A stretch of 64,000 bases of DNA from Ancylomarina euxina (GTDB taxonomy: Bacteria; Bacteroidota; Bacteroidia; Bacteroidales; Marinifilaceae), in the NCBI RefSeq assembly GCF_003863355.1, contig NZ_QQWG01000001.1, positions 186,001 through 250,000 of the forward strand, written 5' to 3'. The position numbers and the translations under genes were made by a program. This document shows, in pieces, positions 1 to 7,939 of this stretch. Position 1 is the stretch's first letter; each line of letters begins with the position of its first letter. The notes under the pieces were generated by a model. That model saw only the letters and a list, made by a program, of their open reading frames with translations. It did no database searches and had not been told where the DNA came from.

Positions 1-7
1 CTGTTGC

Positions 8-35
8 ATCCCCGCTCAATGAGCGGGGATTTTTT
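8..35 (+). terminator. Rho-independent terminator of a gene left of the window
   Basis: A perfect 10-bp GC-rich stem (8-17 with 21-30) closes a 3-nt loop and runs into a T tract ending at 35. It probably ends a plus-strand transcript whose gene lies before the window. Confidence 0.85.
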
Positions 36-278
36 GTATGTAATCGTTAATTTTATTAAATTATATCATCTTTCTGTATCTAAATTCAAGCTTCTGGTAT
101 TCATAATGAACAATTATATGATCTAAGCTTATTTTTTTTATATCCTGTTAAGCTTTAGTTCTAAGTCTATTGGTATATATTGAGGAATAAAGAGTTTCCC
201 TTTATTAACGGAATGTTAATATTCCTTAAAAATATGGAGATCTTTTTTTATATTGCTCGAACTAAACCGATGATAATT

Positions 279-1421
279 ATGCTTCAAAAGAGATTTTTCT
301 ATACCATACTTTTTTTATTAGGATTTTTAAATCTCTCTTTACATGCTCAACAGAGTAACCCCTTTTATTGTCATTATGGAAATTTTAAAACTGACGCAAA
401 GGAAAAATTATTTTTTAGGTTAGAAAACTTGAATTTTGCAAAGAATGATGAATACAAAGGTGAGTTTGTAAAGGGAGCAACTTACATTGGATATATTGCC
501 ACCCCCAAGATAGTTTATTATCCAACAGATGATTTAAGAATTGAGGCTGGAATTCGTTTGCAAAAGTATTCTGGCCTTGCTGAATATCCTAATTCTGAGC
601 CTGTTTTTTCAATTCATTATCAGGCTAGTGATAAATTTTCATTAATTCTGGGTACCCTAAATCAAGATAATAATCATCACTTACATGAGGCTCTTTTCGA
701 ACCAGAAAGATTTTTTACAGACAGAGCTGAAAATGGTCTTCAGGCTTTATTTAAGTCTGAGCGTTTGGATTTTGATACCTGGATAAATTGGGAGCAGTTT
801 ATTTTTGAGAATGATCCCTTTCAAGAAGTCTTCACTTTTGGATTGACTGCAGGTCTTCGATTAATCAGTTCCGAGTCAAGTCATTCTTTAACTATACCTT
901 TGCAAGTTTTGTTCACACATCGAGGTGGAGAAATTGATTCCTCAGATTCTTTTAAGCAAACAATTGGTCACTTTGGAACAGGTTTAGCATACAGTAAAGC
1001 TTATGACCATTCGTTTTTAAAAAAAATTAATGTTGAAGCATTTGTTTTCCTTTTTAATGATAATTCCTCAATCAAAGAATTTGCTTATGGCAGGGGGAAG
1101 GGTTTTAATTTTCGTATTGGAGCAGAAACAAAACACTCTAATCTCAAGCTAGGGTACTGGATTGGCGATAAGTTTAACTCCTCAAGAGGCTCTGCCTTTT
1201 TTCAGTCTATGTCAGTTATCAATAATGACTATATTAAGAAGAGACGCGAGATTGTAACGGCTAAATATCGAATTCAAAAATCTATTGCTAAAGGGATCAT
1301 ATTAGGGGGACAGGTTGATACATATCTTGATATGAATTCGAATCATGATTTCTCCTATGCGACATCTTTATTCGTAAAGATTAATGGTGAGTTTTTCCTG
1401 AAAAAGCTTGACTGGAAATAA
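279..1421 (+). CDS. Predicted outer-membrane beta-barrel protein
   Basis: I do not recognise the family. The protein (380 aa from this start) opens with a clear signal peptide (MLQKRFFY, hydrophobic core, cleavage near LHAQQ). It continues with alternating polar/aromatic strands typical of an outer-membrane beta-barrel and ends in a Trp-Lys strand. The reading frame is open upstream to a TTG at 180, but the residues before 279 do not fit a secretion signal, so the ATG at 279 was chosen; ATG 270 is an alternative. It stands alone between a terminator and the ribosomal-protein operon. A porin-like or surface role is only a guess from the fold. Confidence 0.7.
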   Translation: MLQKRFFYTILFLLGFLNLSLHAQQSNPFYCHYGNFKTDAKEKLFFRLENLNFAKNDEYKGEFVKGATYIGYIATPKIVYYPTDDLRIEAGIRLQKYSGLAEYPNSEPVFSIHYQASDKFSLILGTLNQDNNHHLHEALFEPERFFTDRAENGLQALFKSERLDFDTWINWEQFIFENDPFQEVFTFGLTAGLRLISSESSHSLTIPLQVLFTHRGGEIDSSDSFKQTIGHFGTGLAYSKAYDHSFLKKINVEAFVFLFNDNSSIKEFAYGRGKGFNFRIGAETKHSNLKLGYWIGDKFNSSRGSAFFQSMSVINNDYIKKRREIVTAKYRIQKSIAKGIILGGQVDTYLDMNSNHDFSYATSLFVKINGEFFLKKLDWK

Positions 1422-1534
1422 TATACTGCGTTTTTGTAAATTCTATTTATTTCGAATACTCTTCTAAACGGCCTTATTCATGCAGAGTTTTAATTCCTCA
1501 ACTCTGTCAGGATAAAATAATTAGAAAAATAAAG

Positions 1535-1564
1535 TTTCTATCCCAAATAAATTTTATACTTTTG
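1535..1564 (+). promoter_or_regulatory. Distal promoter of the rplM operon
   Basis: A TACTTTTG -7 box (1557-1564) matches the Bacteroidota consensus TAnnTTTG, with a TTT -33 element 19 nt upstream (1535-1537). Transcription would start near 1571. Confidence 0.5.
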
Positions 1565-1760
1565 CAGAGCATTTATGCGATATGGCTACTAAAAGTCCTG
1601 TTTTTTCATCTTAAGATACTGATTTTACTACCCTTAGCAAGTATTTCAATCAGTTTCATTAAGGTACACGAATTTGATTTGTGGGAGTAACTTAATAATC
1701 CAATATTGCCCCGATTATCCACACAGGGTTTAAGTTATTCATAAATAAATCGTTGAAGAA

Positions 1761-1791
1761 TTGGTGTATTTACTGGGAACAGATATCTTTG
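1761..1791 (+). promoter_or_regulatory. Proximal promoter of the rplM operon
   Basis: TATCTTTG (1784-1791) with TTG at 1761-1763 and a 20-nt spacer is the best match in this gap to the Bacteroidota housekeeping promoter. The start near 1797 leaves a leader of about 45 nt before the GTG of rplM. Confidence 0.65.
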
Positions 1792-1842
1792 CAGACCAAA
1801 TTGAATACTTGTATTAAGTATAAATTATTAAAATTTTATAAA

Positions 1843-2298
1843 GTGGATACATTAAGTTACAAAACAGTTTCTGCCAATAAAGCGACCGTTACTAAAGAGT
1901 GGGTTGTTATCGATGCAGAGAACGAAGTGTTGGGACGTCTTGCTTCTAAAGTAGCAATGTTACTAAGAGGTAAATTAAAGGCAAATTACACTCCTCATGT
2001 TGATTGTGGAGATAACGTGATTATTATCAATGCTGAGAAAATCCGTTTGACAGGTAAGAAAATGTCTGATAAGCAGTATGTACGTTACACTGGATACCCA
2101 GGGGGACAGCGTTTTGCAAATCCAGAGATTGTGCTTGCAAAGCACCCTGAGAGAGTGATTGAGATGGCTGTAAAAGGTATGCTTCCTAAAAATCGTTTAG
2201 GTAGTCAACTTTACAGAAACCTTAACGTATATGCAGGTTCAGAGCACAAGCATGAAGCTCAGCAGCCTAAGAAATTGGATTTAAACACTATTAAATAA
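1843..2298 (+). CDS. rplM: 50S ribosomal protein L13
   Basis: L13 is an early-assembly protein of the large subunit. The 151-aa product has the family core ([17 protein letters not shown] near residues 19-35, [21 protein letters not shown] in the C-terminal half). The GTG at 1843 gives the N-terminus [16 protein letters not shown] usual for Bacteroidota L13. The longer frame starting at 1753 would begin upstream of the proximal promoter and is rejected. Only 5 nt separate it from rpsI, so the two are co-transcribed as in most bacteria. Confidence 0.97.
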   Translation: MDTLSYKTVSANKATVTKEWVVIDAENEVLGRLASKVAMLLRGKLKANYTPHVDCGDNVIIINAEKIRLTGKKMSDKQYVRYTGYPGGQRFANPEIVLAKHPERVIEMAVKGMLPKNRLGSQLYRNLNVYAGSEHKHEAQQPKKLDLNTIK

Positions 2299-2303
2299 TA
2301 GGT

Positions 2304-2690
2304 ATGGAAGTTATTAATGCTATTGGACGTAGAAAATCGGCAGTTGCTCGTATCTATGTTAGCGAAGGTAAAGGTCAGATTACCATCAACAAAAAAGAGC
2401 TTAAAGAGTACTTTACTACCGGGACTCTTCAGTATGTTGTATTACAGCCACTTAATCTTTTAGATGTTGCTGATAAATATGATATTAAGGTTAACCTTGA
2501 TGGAGGAGGAGTAACAGGTCAAGCAGGCGCACTTCGTTTGGCTATCGCTAGAGCTCTAGTTAAAATCGACGCTGAAGATAAAGCAGCTTTGAGAACAGCA
2601 GGATTCATGACACGTGACCCTCGTGAGGTTGAGCGTAAGAAACCGGGTCAACCAAAAGCTCGTAAGAAATTTCAATTTAGCAAGCGTTAA
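2304..2690 (+). CDS. rpsI: 30S ribosomal protein S9
   Basis: S9 binds the 16S rRNA head, and its C-terminal tail reaches the P-site tRNA. The 128-aa product has the canonical start (IGRRKSAVARIYV), the GGGVTGQAGALRLAIARAL core, and the basic tail ending KKFQFSKR, where the final Lys-Arg contacts tRNA. It follows rplM by 5 nt. A new promoter box begins directly at its stop, so rpsB-tsf can also be expressed independently. Confidence 0.98.
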   Translation: MEVINAIGRRKSAVARIYVSEGKGQITINKKELKEYFTTGTLQYVVLQPLNLLDVADKYDIKVNLDGGGVTGQAGALRLAIARALVKIDAEDKAALRTAGFMTRDPREVERKKPGQPKARKKFQFSKR

Positions 2691-2698
2691 TATTTTTG
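2670..2698 (+). promoter_or_regulatory. Promoter for rpsB-tsf
   Basis: TATTTTTG (2691-2698) begins right after the rpsI stop codon, with TTT at 2670-2672 and an 18-nt spacer. Transcription would start near 2704 and give a leader of about 100 nt before rpsB. Confidence 0.5.
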
Positions 2699-2770
2699 TG
2701 GCAGGTTTAGTATCTAAATTGTTAAGACTTCTATTCGTTGTAAACTATAGAACTACCTAGCAATTGCCAT
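2698..2770 (+). promoter_or_regulatory. Imperfect long-range hairpin in the rpsB leader
   Basis: TGGCA (2699-2703) pairs with TGCCA (2765-2769). Just inside, AGGTTTAG (2703-2710) can pair with CTACCT (2753-2758) with a two-base bulge. The structure lies between rpsI and rpsB, where autoregulatory ribosomal-protein leaders are often found. A role in S2 feedback control is inference. Confidence 0.35.
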
Positions 2771-2803
2771 AAAACGAATGTAAACAAATAAAAAGAAAAC
2801 AAA

Positions 2804-3646
2804 ATGTCTAGTACTACATTTGAAGAATTATTAGAAGCAGGTTGCCACTTTGGTCACTTGACTAGAAAATGGAATCCAAAAATGGCTCCTTATATTTTTA
2901 TGGAGCGTAACGGTATTCACATTATCGACTTACATAAAACTGCCGTTAAAGTAGACGATGCTGCTGCAGCATTGAAACAAATTGCAAAATCGGGTAGAAA
3001 AATCTTATTCGTTGCGACTAAGAAACAAGCTAAAGGTATTGTATCTGAAAAAGTAAGCAACGTAAACATGCCATATGTAACTGAGCGTTGGCCAGGTGGT
3101 ATGTTGACTAACTTCCCTACTATCAGAAAGGCAGTTAAAAAGATGTCAACTATTGACAAAATGGAAGCTGATGGTACATTAAACCACCTTTCTAAAAGAG
3201 AAAGACTACAAGTATCTCGTCAGAGAGCTAAGTTAGAAAAAAACTTAGGTAGCATTGTTGATCTGACCAGATTGCCAGCAGCTTTGTTTGTAGTTGACGT
3301 AATGAAAGAATACATCGCTGTTAAAGAAGCTAACCGTTTGGGAATTCCTGTATTTGCTATGGTAGATACAAATTCAAGCCCAGAAGGCATCGATTTTGTT
3401 ATTCCAGCTAATGATGATGCTTCTAACTCTGTATCTATTATTCTTGATAAAGTAACTGGAGCAATTCAGGAAGGTTTATCTGAAAGAAAGAATGAGAAAG
3501 AAAAAGAAGACGCTGATAAGAAAACAGCTAAAGTAAAAAAAGCTCCTAAAGCAGAGGCTCCTAAGGTAGAAGCTCCTGTAGCAGAAGTTACTCCAGAGGC
3601 TCCAGTAGCACCAGCTACAGAAGAGATTGAAGGAGAAAAGGAGTAA
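2804..3646 (+). CDS. rpsB: 30S ribosomal protein S2
   Basis: S2 joins the 30S subunit late and docks with S1. The 280-aa product has the diagnostic N-terminus (LEAGCHFGHLTRKWNPKM) and the core motifs RWPGGMLTNF and GIPVFAMVDTNSSPEGIDFVIPAN. After about residue 225 it carries an extra tail of roughly 50 residues, rich in Lys, Ala, Pro and Glu (repeated KAEAPKVEAPVAEV-like units), longer than in most S2 proteins. A 26-nt gap leads to tsf, the usual rpsB-tsf operon. A promoter and possible regulatory hairpin lie upstream. Confidence 0.98.
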   Translation: MSSTTFEELLEAGCHFGHLTRKWNPKMAPYIFMERNGIHIIDLHKTAVKVDDAAAALKQIAKSGRKILFVATKKQAKGIVSEKVSNVNMPYVTERWPGGMLTNFPTIRKAVKKMSTIDKMEADGTLNHLSKRERLQVSRQRAKLEKNLGSIVDLTRLPAALFVVDVMKEYIAVKEANRLGIPVFAMVDTNSSPEGIDFVIPANDDASNSVSIILDKVTGAIQEGLSERKNEKEKEDADKKTAKVKKAPKAEAPKVEAPVAEVTPEAPVAPATEEIEGEKE

Positions 3647-3672
3647 TTATTAACTGATAAATTTCTATTAAG

Positions 3673-4497
3673 ATGTCTATTAAAGCAGCAGATGTAGCCA
3701 AATTGCGTAAAGCAATGGGCGCAGGAATGATGGATTGTAAAAATGCTCTTGTTGAAGCCGAAGGTGACTTTGACAAAGCTGTTGAGATAATCCGTAAAAA
3801 AGGAATGGCTATTGCTAATAAACGTGCTGACAGAGAAGCTTCTGAAGGTGTTGTTTTAGCTAAAGTTTCTGAAAATGGAAAATTAGGTGCAATGATTACC
3901 TTGAATTGTGAAACAGACTTCGTTGCTAAGAACGATAGTTTTGTGGCATTCGCAGGGAAAATCCTTGACATCGCTATCGCAAACAATCCAGCTGATCTTG
4001 AAGCTTTAAAAGCTTTAGATTTAGAAGGAAGAAAAATTGAAGATCACGTTGCTGAACAAACTGGTGTAATCGGTGAAAAAATCGATTTAAGCTACTTTGG
4101 TAAAATTGAAGCAGAATCTTCAATTGCATATATCCATGCTGGTAACAAATTAGCTACGCTAATTGGTTTCAACCAAGCAATTGATGCACAAATGGGTCGT
4201 GATGTTGCTATGCAAGCAGCAGCTATGGCTCCAGTTGCTATCGATAAGGATGGTGTTTCTGAAGATATGGTTGCTAAAGAACTAGAAATTGCTAAAGAAA
4301 AGGCTCGTCTTGAAGGTAAGCCTGAGCAAATGCTAGACAAAATTGCTGAAGGTCGTTTGTCTAAATTCTTCAAAGAATCTACTTTGTTGAACCAGGATTT
4401 CGTTAAAGACGGTAAAATGAGCGTTAAGCAATATTTAGCAACTGCTGATAAGGATTTGACTGTTTCTGCAATGATGCGTTACACTTTGAATGCTTAA
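3673..4497 (+). CDS. tsf: Elongation factor Ts
   Basis: EF-Ts is the guanine nucleotide exchange factor for EF-Tu. The 274-aa product begins with the UBA-like domain (VAKLRKAMGAGMMDCKNAL) and contains the signature LNCETDFVAKND at about residues 77-88, which inserts near the EF-Tu nucleotide site. Two core dimerisation-type subdomains follow, the normal bacterial length. It is the last gene of the rplM-rpsI-rpsB-tsf unit and is followed by a strong terminator at 4519. Confidence 0.98.
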   Translation: MSIKAADVAKLRKAMGAGMMDCKNALVEAEGDFDKAVEIIRKKGMAIANKRADREASEGVVLAKVSENGKLGAMITLNCETDFVAKNDSFVAFAGKILDIAIANNPADLEALKALDLEGRKIEDHVAEQTGVIGEKIDLSYFGKIEAESSIAYIHAGNKLATLIGFNQAIDAQMGRDVAMQAAAMAPVAIDKDGVSEDMVAKELEIAKEKARLEGKPEQMLDKIAEGRLSKFFKESTLLNQDFVKDGKMSVKQYLATADKDLTVSAMMRYTLNA

Positions 4498-4518
4498 TAC
4501 AAATGTTATTACATATAA

Positions 4519-4548
4519 AAAGAGTTCCTTTTAGGGACTCTTTTTTTT
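4519..4548 (+). terminator. Terminator after tsf
   Basis: A 10-bp stem (4519-4528 with 4534-4543, one G-T wobble) is followed by eight T. It ends the ribosomal-protein operon. Confidence 0.88.
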
Positions 4549-4689
4549 GGACTTATATTTTTTCAGATCTAACTAAAGTATAGACATTAAGCTATAAATT
4601 CTTATCTTGAGCTTTGCTTTAATTATCTGAAAGTTTTCCGATTCTGATCGGTTCATATATATCATATCTACTAAAATATTTTATTTCAA

Positions 4690-5400
4690 ATGTTACAATA
4701 CAAACGTGTCCTACTAAAACTTAGCGGTGAGTCGCTAATGGGAGATCAACAATACGGTATCGATTCTCAAAGATTAAATGACTATGCTGAACAGATAAAA
4801 GAAATTGTAGTCCAAGGGGTACAAGTTGGTATTGTGATTGGTGGTGGTAATATTTTTCGTGGCTTAAGTGGAGCTTCTAAAGGTTTTGATCGCGTAAAGG
4901 GTGATTCAATGGGGATGTTGGCTACTGTAATCAATAGTTTGGCTTTAAACTCTGCTCTTGAAGCGATAGATTGTAAATCGAGGGTACTTACTGCTATTAG
5001 AATGGAGCCAATAGGTGAGTTCTATTCAAAGCAAAAGGCTGTTGACTATCTTTCTGAGGGATATGTCACAATATTCTCTGCAGGGACAGGAAATCCATAT
5101 TTTACAACAGATACTGGTTCATCTTTACGTGGTATTGAGATTGAAGCTGATGTGATGCTAAAAGGAACACGTGTTGATGGGGTTTATACTGCAGATCCTG
5201 AAAAAGATCCAACTGCAACGAAGTATGATAAGATTAGTTTTGATGAAATCTACCATAAAGATCTTCGTGTAATGGATTTAACTGCAACAACGATGTGTAA
5301 AGAAAATAATCTTCCAATTGTTGTTTTTGATATGGACACTAAAGGTAACCTATTAAAGGTGATTAAAGGTGAAAATATTGGTACTCTGGTACACGTTTAA
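4690..5400 (+). CDS. pyrH: Uridylate kinase (UMP kinase)
   Basis: PyrH phosphorylates UMP to UDP in pyrimidine nucleotide synthesis. The 236-aa product belongs to the amino-acid-kinase fold: KLSGESLMG at residues 9-17, IGGGNIFRG near 51-59, and FSAGTGNPYFTTDT and LKGTRVDGVYTADP in the nucleotide-binding half. Length and motifs match the hexameric bacterial enzyme. It sits between tsf and frr, the classical order rpsB-tsf-pyrH-frr, but the tsf terminator and its own upstream gap suggest separate transcription. No clear promoter box was seen. Confidence 0.98.
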   Translation: MLQYKRVLLKLSGESLMGDQQYGIDSQRLNDYAEQIKEIVVQGVQVGIVIGGGNIFRGLSGASKGFDRVKGDSMGMLATVINSLALNSALEAIDCKSRVLTAIRMEPIGEFYSKQKAVDYLSEGYVTIFSAGTGNPYFTTDTGSSLRGIEIEADVMLKGTRVDGVYTADPEKDPTATKYDKISFDEIYHKDLRVMDLTATTMCKENNLPIVVFDMDTKGNLLKVIKGENIGTLVHV

Positions 5401-5486
5401 TAGCTATTTGCTTTTTCGCATAATGAGCTTAATATTAAAATATAGCTCTTAAGAAGTGCGGAATAAGTGTATAAAGAAATTTTTAC

Positions 5487-5494
5487 TATTTTTG
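5487..5494 (+). promoter_or_regulatory. Probable -7 box of the frr promoter
   Basis: TATTTTTG matches TAnnTTTG about 90 nt before frr. No good TTG -33 element was found at the expected distance. Confidence 0.35.
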
Positions 5495-5586
5495 TGTCTG
5501 GCCACTTAGGCTGACATAAGAAATGAAATTATATAAAAACAATCCATCCTGATATTTGTTGGGATTTGGAATAAACTCTTTGTCCT

Positions 5587-6150
5587 ATGAATGAAGAAGT
5601 TCAAATGTATCTTGAAGATGCAAAGGAAAAGATGGATGCTGCAATAGCACATCTTGAATCTGGATTAGTGAAAATTCGTGCTGGAAAAGCTAATGTTGCT
5701 ATGCTGTCTGGCGTAGTTGTAGATTATTATGGAAGCATGGTTCCATTGAGTCAGGTTGCTAACGTAAGTGTGCCAGATCCAAGAACCCTTGCAGTACAGC
5801 CATGGGAAAGAGCTATGATTGTACCTATCGAAAAGGCAATTATGAATTCTAATTTAGGCTTTAATCCAGATAATAATGGTGAGGTAATCCGCATTAATAT
5901 CCCCGCTTTAACCGAAGAGCGACGTAACGATTTGGCCAAACAGGCTAAAGCTGAATGCGAAAATGCTAAAGTGAGTATTCGTAATGCACGTCGTGACACG
6001 ATCGTTGAGCTTAAGAAATTAGTTAAAGATGGTTTGTCTGAAGATCTTGAAAAAGATGCTGAAGGGGATGTTCAGAAACTAACTGATGCTTTTGTTAAGA
6101 AAATTGATGACTTAATGGTTATTAAGGAGAAAGATATCATGACTATCTAA
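5587..6150 (+). CDS. frr: Ribosome recycling factor
   Basis: RRF splits post-termination ribosomes together with EF-G. The 187-aa product has the three-helix bundle and hinge sequence of the family: KIRAGKANVAML in helix 1, VPDPRTLAVQPW in the beta domain, and NDLAKQAKAECENAKVSIRNARRD in helix 3 (residues about 117-140). Length is normal. It is followed within 25 nt by a strong hairpin terminator. Confidence 0.98.
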   Translation: MNEEVQMYLEDAKEKMDAAIAHLESGLVKIRAGKANVAMLSGVVVDYYGSMVPLSQVANVSVPDPRTLAVQPWERAMIVPIEKAIMNSNLGFNPDNNGEVIRINIPALTEERRNDLAKQAKAECENAKVSIRNARRDTIVELKKLVKDGLSEDLEKDAEGDVQKLTDAFVKKIDDLMVIKEKDIMTI

Positions 6151-6173
6151 TAGATAGTTTTTTATTATATAAG

Positions 6174-6210
6174 AAAGGCTACTTCAATTCGATTTGAAGT
6201 AGCCTTTTGG
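6174..6210 (+). terminator. Terminator after frr
   Basis: A perfect 14-bp stem (6174-6187 with 6194-6207) with a loop of about 6 nt and a short T-rich tail lies just past the frr stop. Confidence 0.85.
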
Positions 6211-6229
6211 TTTTATTATTGTTTAGGCA

Positions 6230-6257
6230 AATAAAAACCGCCATTGGGGACGGTTTT
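6230..6257 (-). terminator. Terminator of the minus-strand EEP nuclease gene
   Basis: AAAACCG (6234-6240) pairs with CGGTTTT (6251-6257), with CC/GG closing inside. Read on the minus strand it ends in a T tract, 24 nt after the nuclease stop. Confidence 0.7.
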
Positions 6258-6280
6258 AACAGGTTTACATGTGTTGCGGC

Positions 6281-7324
6281 TTATTTATTACGTACCAGGT
6301 AAACATATACTGGAAAGTGATCCGAATAGCCACCTTCGCGTCTTTTAGGATATCCTTTGTAGCGTCCCTCTTGCTGCACCATGAATTTCTTTTTGAATAT
6401 ATTACATGTCAGGAATTTGTATCCGTCTGTTTTTTTGTCAACTAATGGATTAGAGAGTAAAATTTGATCGAATAGGTTCCATGTATCTCGGTACGCTAGT
6501 GTACCATATCCTTTAGCTAAAATGTTTTCCCATGGGTTGTAAAAATTTTCACTTCCCATTTGCGAGATCTTAGCCTTGGTTTTCATCTGTTTTTTTACAG
6601 AATCGTTAAAAGGATCATCATTTAAATCACCCATTACAAGTATTTTGGCTGAAGGATCTGCTTTGCTCAGAGAATCACAAATTGAACGACTTAGTTTACC
6701 TGCTGCATTACGTGATGGGCGACTTAATTTTTCACCACTACTTCTCGATGGCCAGTGATTTACAATAACGTGAACTTTCTCATTGTCAAGTAGTCCTGTA
6801 ACTAATAATTGATCTCTAGTAAATAGAGTATCACCATCGTTTCTGAGTGTATTTAATCTGAAGCTTTTAGATTCAATTAGTACAAAACGCTTTGGATTGT
6901 ATAGTAAGCCAACATCAATACCACGCTTATCAGGAGAGTTATAGTGTACAATTTGAAGATTTCTACTAACAAGAGCAGGTTCAGCAACCAAGTCTTCTAG
7001 AACTTTACGATTTTCAATTTCAGAAACACCAAGTAAAGAAAATCCATCTTTGGAGCCCTCTTTTCCAATTAAAGAAATGACATGTGCCATATTAAAGAGC
7101 TTAGCTTTATATTTACTTTCTGTCCACTGATTCTTTCCATTGGGCGTATATTCCTCGTCAATTTTTTCTGGATCATCAATAGTATCGAATAAATTTTCAA
7201 GATTGTAGAAACCAATACAAGAAATCTCTTTTTCTTTTTTCTGTGCAGATACTCCATTTACATTTAAAAGGAAACTTGCTAAAAGAACTAATAAGCCAAG
7301 CTGTTTGAATTTAAAATTCTTCAT
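6281..7324 (-). CDS. Secreted endonuclease/exonuclease/phosphatase (EEP) family protein
   Basis: EEP-fold enzymes hydrolyse phosphodiesters in nucleic acids, phosphoinositides or related substrates using a metal. The 347-aa protein has a signal peptide (residues 1-27, ending VSAQ) and is predicted periplasmic or secreted. Catalytic-fold motifs are visible: FYNLENLFDT (metal site 1), GVSEIENR (metal-binding Glu), NHWPSRSSG (His), MGDLNDDP (the Asp-Leu-Asn pair) and SDHFPV near the C-terminus. It is divergent from the TonB receptor/DUF5689/endonuclease I block, which suggests a nuclease role in the same process (inference). Substrate cannot be read from the sequence. Confidence 0.88.
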   Translation of the reverse strand: MKNFKFKQLGLLVLLASFLLNVNGVSAQKKEKEISCIGFYNLENLFDTIDDPEKIDEEYTPNGKNQWTESKYKAKLFNMAHVISLIGKEGSKDGFSLLGVSEIENRKVLEDLVAEPALVSRNLQIVHYNSPDKRGIDVGLLYNPKRFVLIESKSFRLNTLRNDGDTLFTRDQLLVTGLLDNEKVHVIVNHWPSRSSGEKLSRPSRNAAGKLSRSICDSLSKADPSAKILVMGDLNDDPFNDSVKKQMKTKAKISQMGSENFYNPWENILAKGYGTLAYRDTWNLFDQILLSNPLVDKKTDGYKFLTCNIFKKKFMVQQEGRYKGYPKRREGGYSDHFPVYVYLVRNK

Positions 7325-7939
7325 ATGTCTATTTTTTCTATTGTAATCCTTATTGAAAGTCGCTTTGTTATACTAGTATCTCATTGACAGATAAAGTATA
7401 GAAGCTTATTTTCAATATTATAATTTGAGTTTGATTTTTTTCGATCGGAGTGGATAGAAAACAATTAAATAATTCGGGGGGATCAAATTATTATTTAACT
7501 GTTTCTCTAAAAAATGATTGTTTTCCGGGGCGAAATTAAAACAAATTTTGAGAACAGCCTAATTCTTTTGGGTTTGCTATCGTTTTTTTAGAATATCGAT
7601 ATTATTTCATTGAGATTCTTCTTGTTATGGATTGGTATATTTTTTTGAAGACTATCATGCTTTATGAAAAAAAATATTAATTTTGCCAGACCTAAGCACC
7701 ATTTTATACCGTTCAATTCCTGAGCGGGCTATACAATTAAAGGTATAGTATACAGTATCCATGCACCTTCACTATAGATGTGAATTTGCTTTTCTAAAGG
7801 GTACTAAACTCCACAATCTTAATTTAAGGTAAAATTTCAACTGTCATTGTATTTGCAATCGATTGTGTTTCGGGGGAAACATGAACACGATTTAACGACT
7901 ACTATCACTGACTATTTATATCAAACTTTAATAATTCTT
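7325..7939. other. 615-nt divergent intergenic region between EEP nuclease and TonB receptor
   Basis: No coding sequence is supported; the frame open from 7847 only extends the receptor past its signal peptide. A possible -7 box lies at 7678. Downstream of it are about 250 nt of untranslated leader for the receptor. The regulatory elements of both divergent units must lie here, but I recognise no known riboswitch. Confidence 0.45.
7678..7685 (+). promoter_or_regulatory. Possible -7 box for the TonB receptor operon
   Basis: TAATTTTG fits TAnnTTTG, but no TTG is found 19-20 nt upstream. If used, the leader before the receptor ATG is about 250 nt. Confidence 0.3.

Larger units (their letters stand above)
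1422..1842 (+). other. 421-nt intergenic region with two promoters and a long leader for rplM
   Basis: No convincing coding sequence is present. It holds two Bacteroidota-type promoters (near 1557 and 1784), so rplM may be expressed both with a leader of about 270 nt and with a short leader of about 45 nt. The frame open from 1753 into rplM starts upstream of the second promoter and is not counted as coding. Confidence 0.5.

Noticed and set aside
1483-1506. Inverted repeat CAGAGTT/AACTCTG behind the first gene
   Set aside because: Perfect 7-bp arms but no T tract, so it is not reported as a terminator.
7847-7939. N-terminal extension of the TonB receptor
   Set aside because: The extra residues precede a clear signal peptide, so the ATG at 7940 is used.
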